25,657 nucleotides of DNA from Gammaproteobacteria bacterium (GTDB lineage: Bacteria > Pseudomonadota > Gammaproteobacteria > S144-34), in contig WGBS01000031.1 in assembly GCA_015494165.1 (NCBI GenBank), positions 1-25,657 of the forward strand, written 5' to 3'. This document shows positions 22,798 to 25,657 of the stretch, piece by piece. The notes beneath the pieces were generated by a model. It did not search any database. It saw only the letters and a list, made by a program, of their open reading frames with translations, and had not been told where the DNA came from. The translations under genes and the position numbers were made by a program. Position 1 is the first letter of the stretch, and each line of letters starts with the position of its first letter.

Positions 22798-24014
22798 ATG
22801 GAGACGAGCACCGCCGAGCCGCTGTCGCACGACCCCCGGGCCCTCGCCGACGCCTTCCGCGCCTTCAACGACCTCTCCGCCCAGCTCGCCGCCTCCTACC
22901 GCGAGCTCGAGGCGCGCGTGGCGCAGCTCAGCGCCGAGCTCGCCGCCGCGCGCAGCGAGCGGCTGCGCCAGCTCGCCGAGAAGGAGCGCCTCGCCGAGCG
23001 CCTCGAGCGCCTGCTGGAGGCGCTACCGGGCGGCGTCGTCGTCCTCGACCGCGAGGGCGTGGTGCGCGAGGCCAACGCCGGCGCGCTCGCCTTCCTGGGC
23101 GAGCCGTTGGTGGGCGAGGCCTGGTCGGCGGTGTGCGCGCGCGCCTTCACGCCCGCGAGCCGCGGCGGGGAGGTGGTGCTGCGCGACGGGCGCCAGCTCA
23201 GCCTCTCGCAGCGGCGCCTGGAGGCCGACGGCGGCCAGATCGTGCTGCTGCAGGACGTGACGGACAGCCGCGCGCTGCAGGACCTGCGCGCGCGCCAGGA
23301 GCGCCTCGGCGCCATGGGCGAGATGGCCGCGGCGCTCGCGCACCAGATCCGCACCCCGCTCGCCTCGGCGCTGCTCTACGCCGCGCACCTGAGCCGGCCC
23401 GACCTCGGCGCCGACGACCGCCGGCGCTTCGGCACGCGCCTCACCGAGCGCCTGCGCCACCTCGAGCGGCTGGTCAACGACATGCTCGCCTACGCTCGCG
23501 GGGGCTGCTTCGGCGTCGAGGAGCTCGGCGCCGGCGACCTGGCGCGCGAGCTGCGGCGCACGGTCGAGGCGCAGGTGCTGGCGCGGCGCGCCTCGCTCGC
23601 CATCGAGGACGAGGCGCGCGGCGCGCGCGTGCGCGGCAGCCGCGACGCCCTGGTCGGCGCGCTCGCCAACCTGGTGGGCAACGCGCTCGAGGCGGGCGGC
23701 GACGGCACGCGCGTGCTCGTGCGCTTCGAGTCCACGCCCTCGGGCGGGCTGCGCTGCCAGGTGCGCGACGACGGGCCCGGCATCCCGGAGAAGCTGCGCG
23801 AGCGCGTCTTCGAGCCCTTTTTCACCACGCGCGCGGCCGGGACGGGGCTGGGGCTCGCGGTGGTGCGTGCCGTGGTCGAGGCGCACGGCGGCCGGGTGCG
23901 CGCGGGCGCCGCGCCCGAGGGCGGCGCCCTGGTCGAGATCGAGCTTCCGCCCGCGGGCCGCGCGCTCGCGAGCGGCACCGAGGTCATGCGGATGCGCGAG
24001 GAGGAGGTGGAGCG

Positions 24015-24018
<4 letters not shown>
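22798..24018 (+). CDS. fleS: FleS, flagellar sensor histidine kinase
   Basis: A 406-residue soluble sensor kinase with no membrane segments. An N-terminal coiled coil (about 25-75, rich in Leu, Glu and Arg) leads into a PAS domain (about 72-160, GGVVVLDREGVVREANAGAL). The dimerisation/phosphoacceptor helix has H182 in AAALAHQIRTPL. The ATPase domain has the N box NLVGNALEAG (291-300), G1 DDGPGIP (324-330) and G2 GTGLGLA (348-354). All kinase motifs are intact. FleS phosphorylates FleR in response to a still unclear assembly or cytoplasmic signal. ATG 22798 has GAGGAG 5 bases upstream and follows the sigma-54 promoter. Its end overlaps fleR by 4 bases (ATGA), so the pair is coupled. Confidence 0.95.
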
Positions 24019-25367
<1,349 letters not shown>

Positions 25368-25380
25368 GGAGGAGCGGGAG

Positions 25381-25657
25381 ATGAGCAGCGAGATCGACGT
25401 CGGCGCCGTGCTGGCGCAGATGCGGGCCCTCGCCGCCCAGGCCGAGGGCCGCGCGGGCGAGCCCCGGCCCGCGGGCGGGCCGGACTTCGGCGAGCTCCTG
25501 CGGCGTTCCATCGACAGCGTGAGCGAGGCGCAGAAGGAGGCCGGGCGCCTCGCCGCGGCCTTCGAGGCGGGCGATCCCAACGTCAACCTCGCCGAGGTGA
25601 TGGTGGCGCTGCAGAAGGCCAACGTCTCCTTCCAGGCCATGACCCAGGTGCGCAACA
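25381..25657 (+). CDS. fliE: FliE, MS ring-rod junction protein (3' end missing)
   Basis: The frame is open to the window edge and gives 92 residues. The C-terminal part has the FliE signature: DPNVNLAEVMVALQKANVSF, then QAMTQVRN. FliE joins the MS ring to the proximal rod and is among the first proteins exported. Only some 10-15 residues should be missing. ATG 25381 is preceded by GAGGAG and GGGAG. It lies 13 bases after fleR with no room for a promoter, so it is probably read from the fleSR transcript or from a promoter inside fleR that I cannot see. The usual fliFGHIJ genes are expected next. Confidence 0.95.
   Translation, partial: MSSEIDVGAVLAQMRALAAQAEGRAGEPRPAGGPDFGELLRRSIDSVSEAQKEAGRLAAAFEAGDPNVNLAEVMVALQKANVSFQAMTQVRN

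Overview
The window is a polar-flagellum locus from a flagellated, very GC-rich bacterium (about three quarters G+C by eye). The order fliC-fliD-flaG-fliS-fliT-fleQ-fleS-fleR-fliE, with sigma-54 and sigma-28 promoters in front of the expected genes, matches the Pseudomonas/Vibrio-type flagellar hierarchy of Gammaproteobacteria. The base composition suggests a Chromatiales/Ectothiorhodospiraceae-like lineage. That placement is an inference from gene order and composition, not a species call. Every gene seen is on the + strand.

Layout. (1) Bases 1-2459: the 3' part of flgK and complete flgL, the two hook-filament junction proteins. (2) Bases 2460-2609: a spacer with a consensus sigma-54 promoter and two hairpins. 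(3) Bases 2610-10857: a tightly coupled run of seven genes. It holds a NeuB-family synthase, a KdsC-like HAD phosphatase, an SDR, an aldehyde dehydrogenase, a NeuA-like CMP-sugar synthetase, a full-length transketolase and a FlmG-like TPR-glycosyltransferase. (4) Bases 10854-13106: a short doubtful ORF carrying a degenerate copy of the preceding gene's end, a TPR-sulfotransferase in a patch of clearly lower GC, and a small TPR-like protein. (5) Bases 13099-16268: two large GT-B-like proteins, the second with a degenerate GT-A tail. (6) Bases 16330-18077: a sigma-28 promoter, flagellin fliC and a strong terminator. (7) Bases 18080-21084: a sigma-54 promoter, then fliD, flaG, fliS and fliT. (8) Bases 21110-25657: the regulators fleQ and fleSR with their promoters, and the start of fliE.

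How the parts fit. FleQ, the sigma-54 master activator, is expected to drive the sigma-54 promoters before fliD, fleS and the sugar operon. FleSR would then activate later genes, and sigma-28 transcribes fliC last. The 14-kb block between flgL and fliC looks like a dedicated flagellin-glycosylation island. It would make a CMP-activated nonulosonic-acid-type sugar, attach it through the FlmG-like enzyme, and elaborate the glycan with further glycosyltransferases and a sulfotransferase.

The most novel part is the sugar pathway. It has the NeuB-phosphatase-NeuA core but, within this window, none of the enzymes that start the known sialic, legionaminic or pseudaminic acid routes. Instead it carries a transketolase, an aldehyde dehydrogenase and an SDR. 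The product is unknown. A chain-extended, branched or oxidised KDN-like acid is my working hypothesis.
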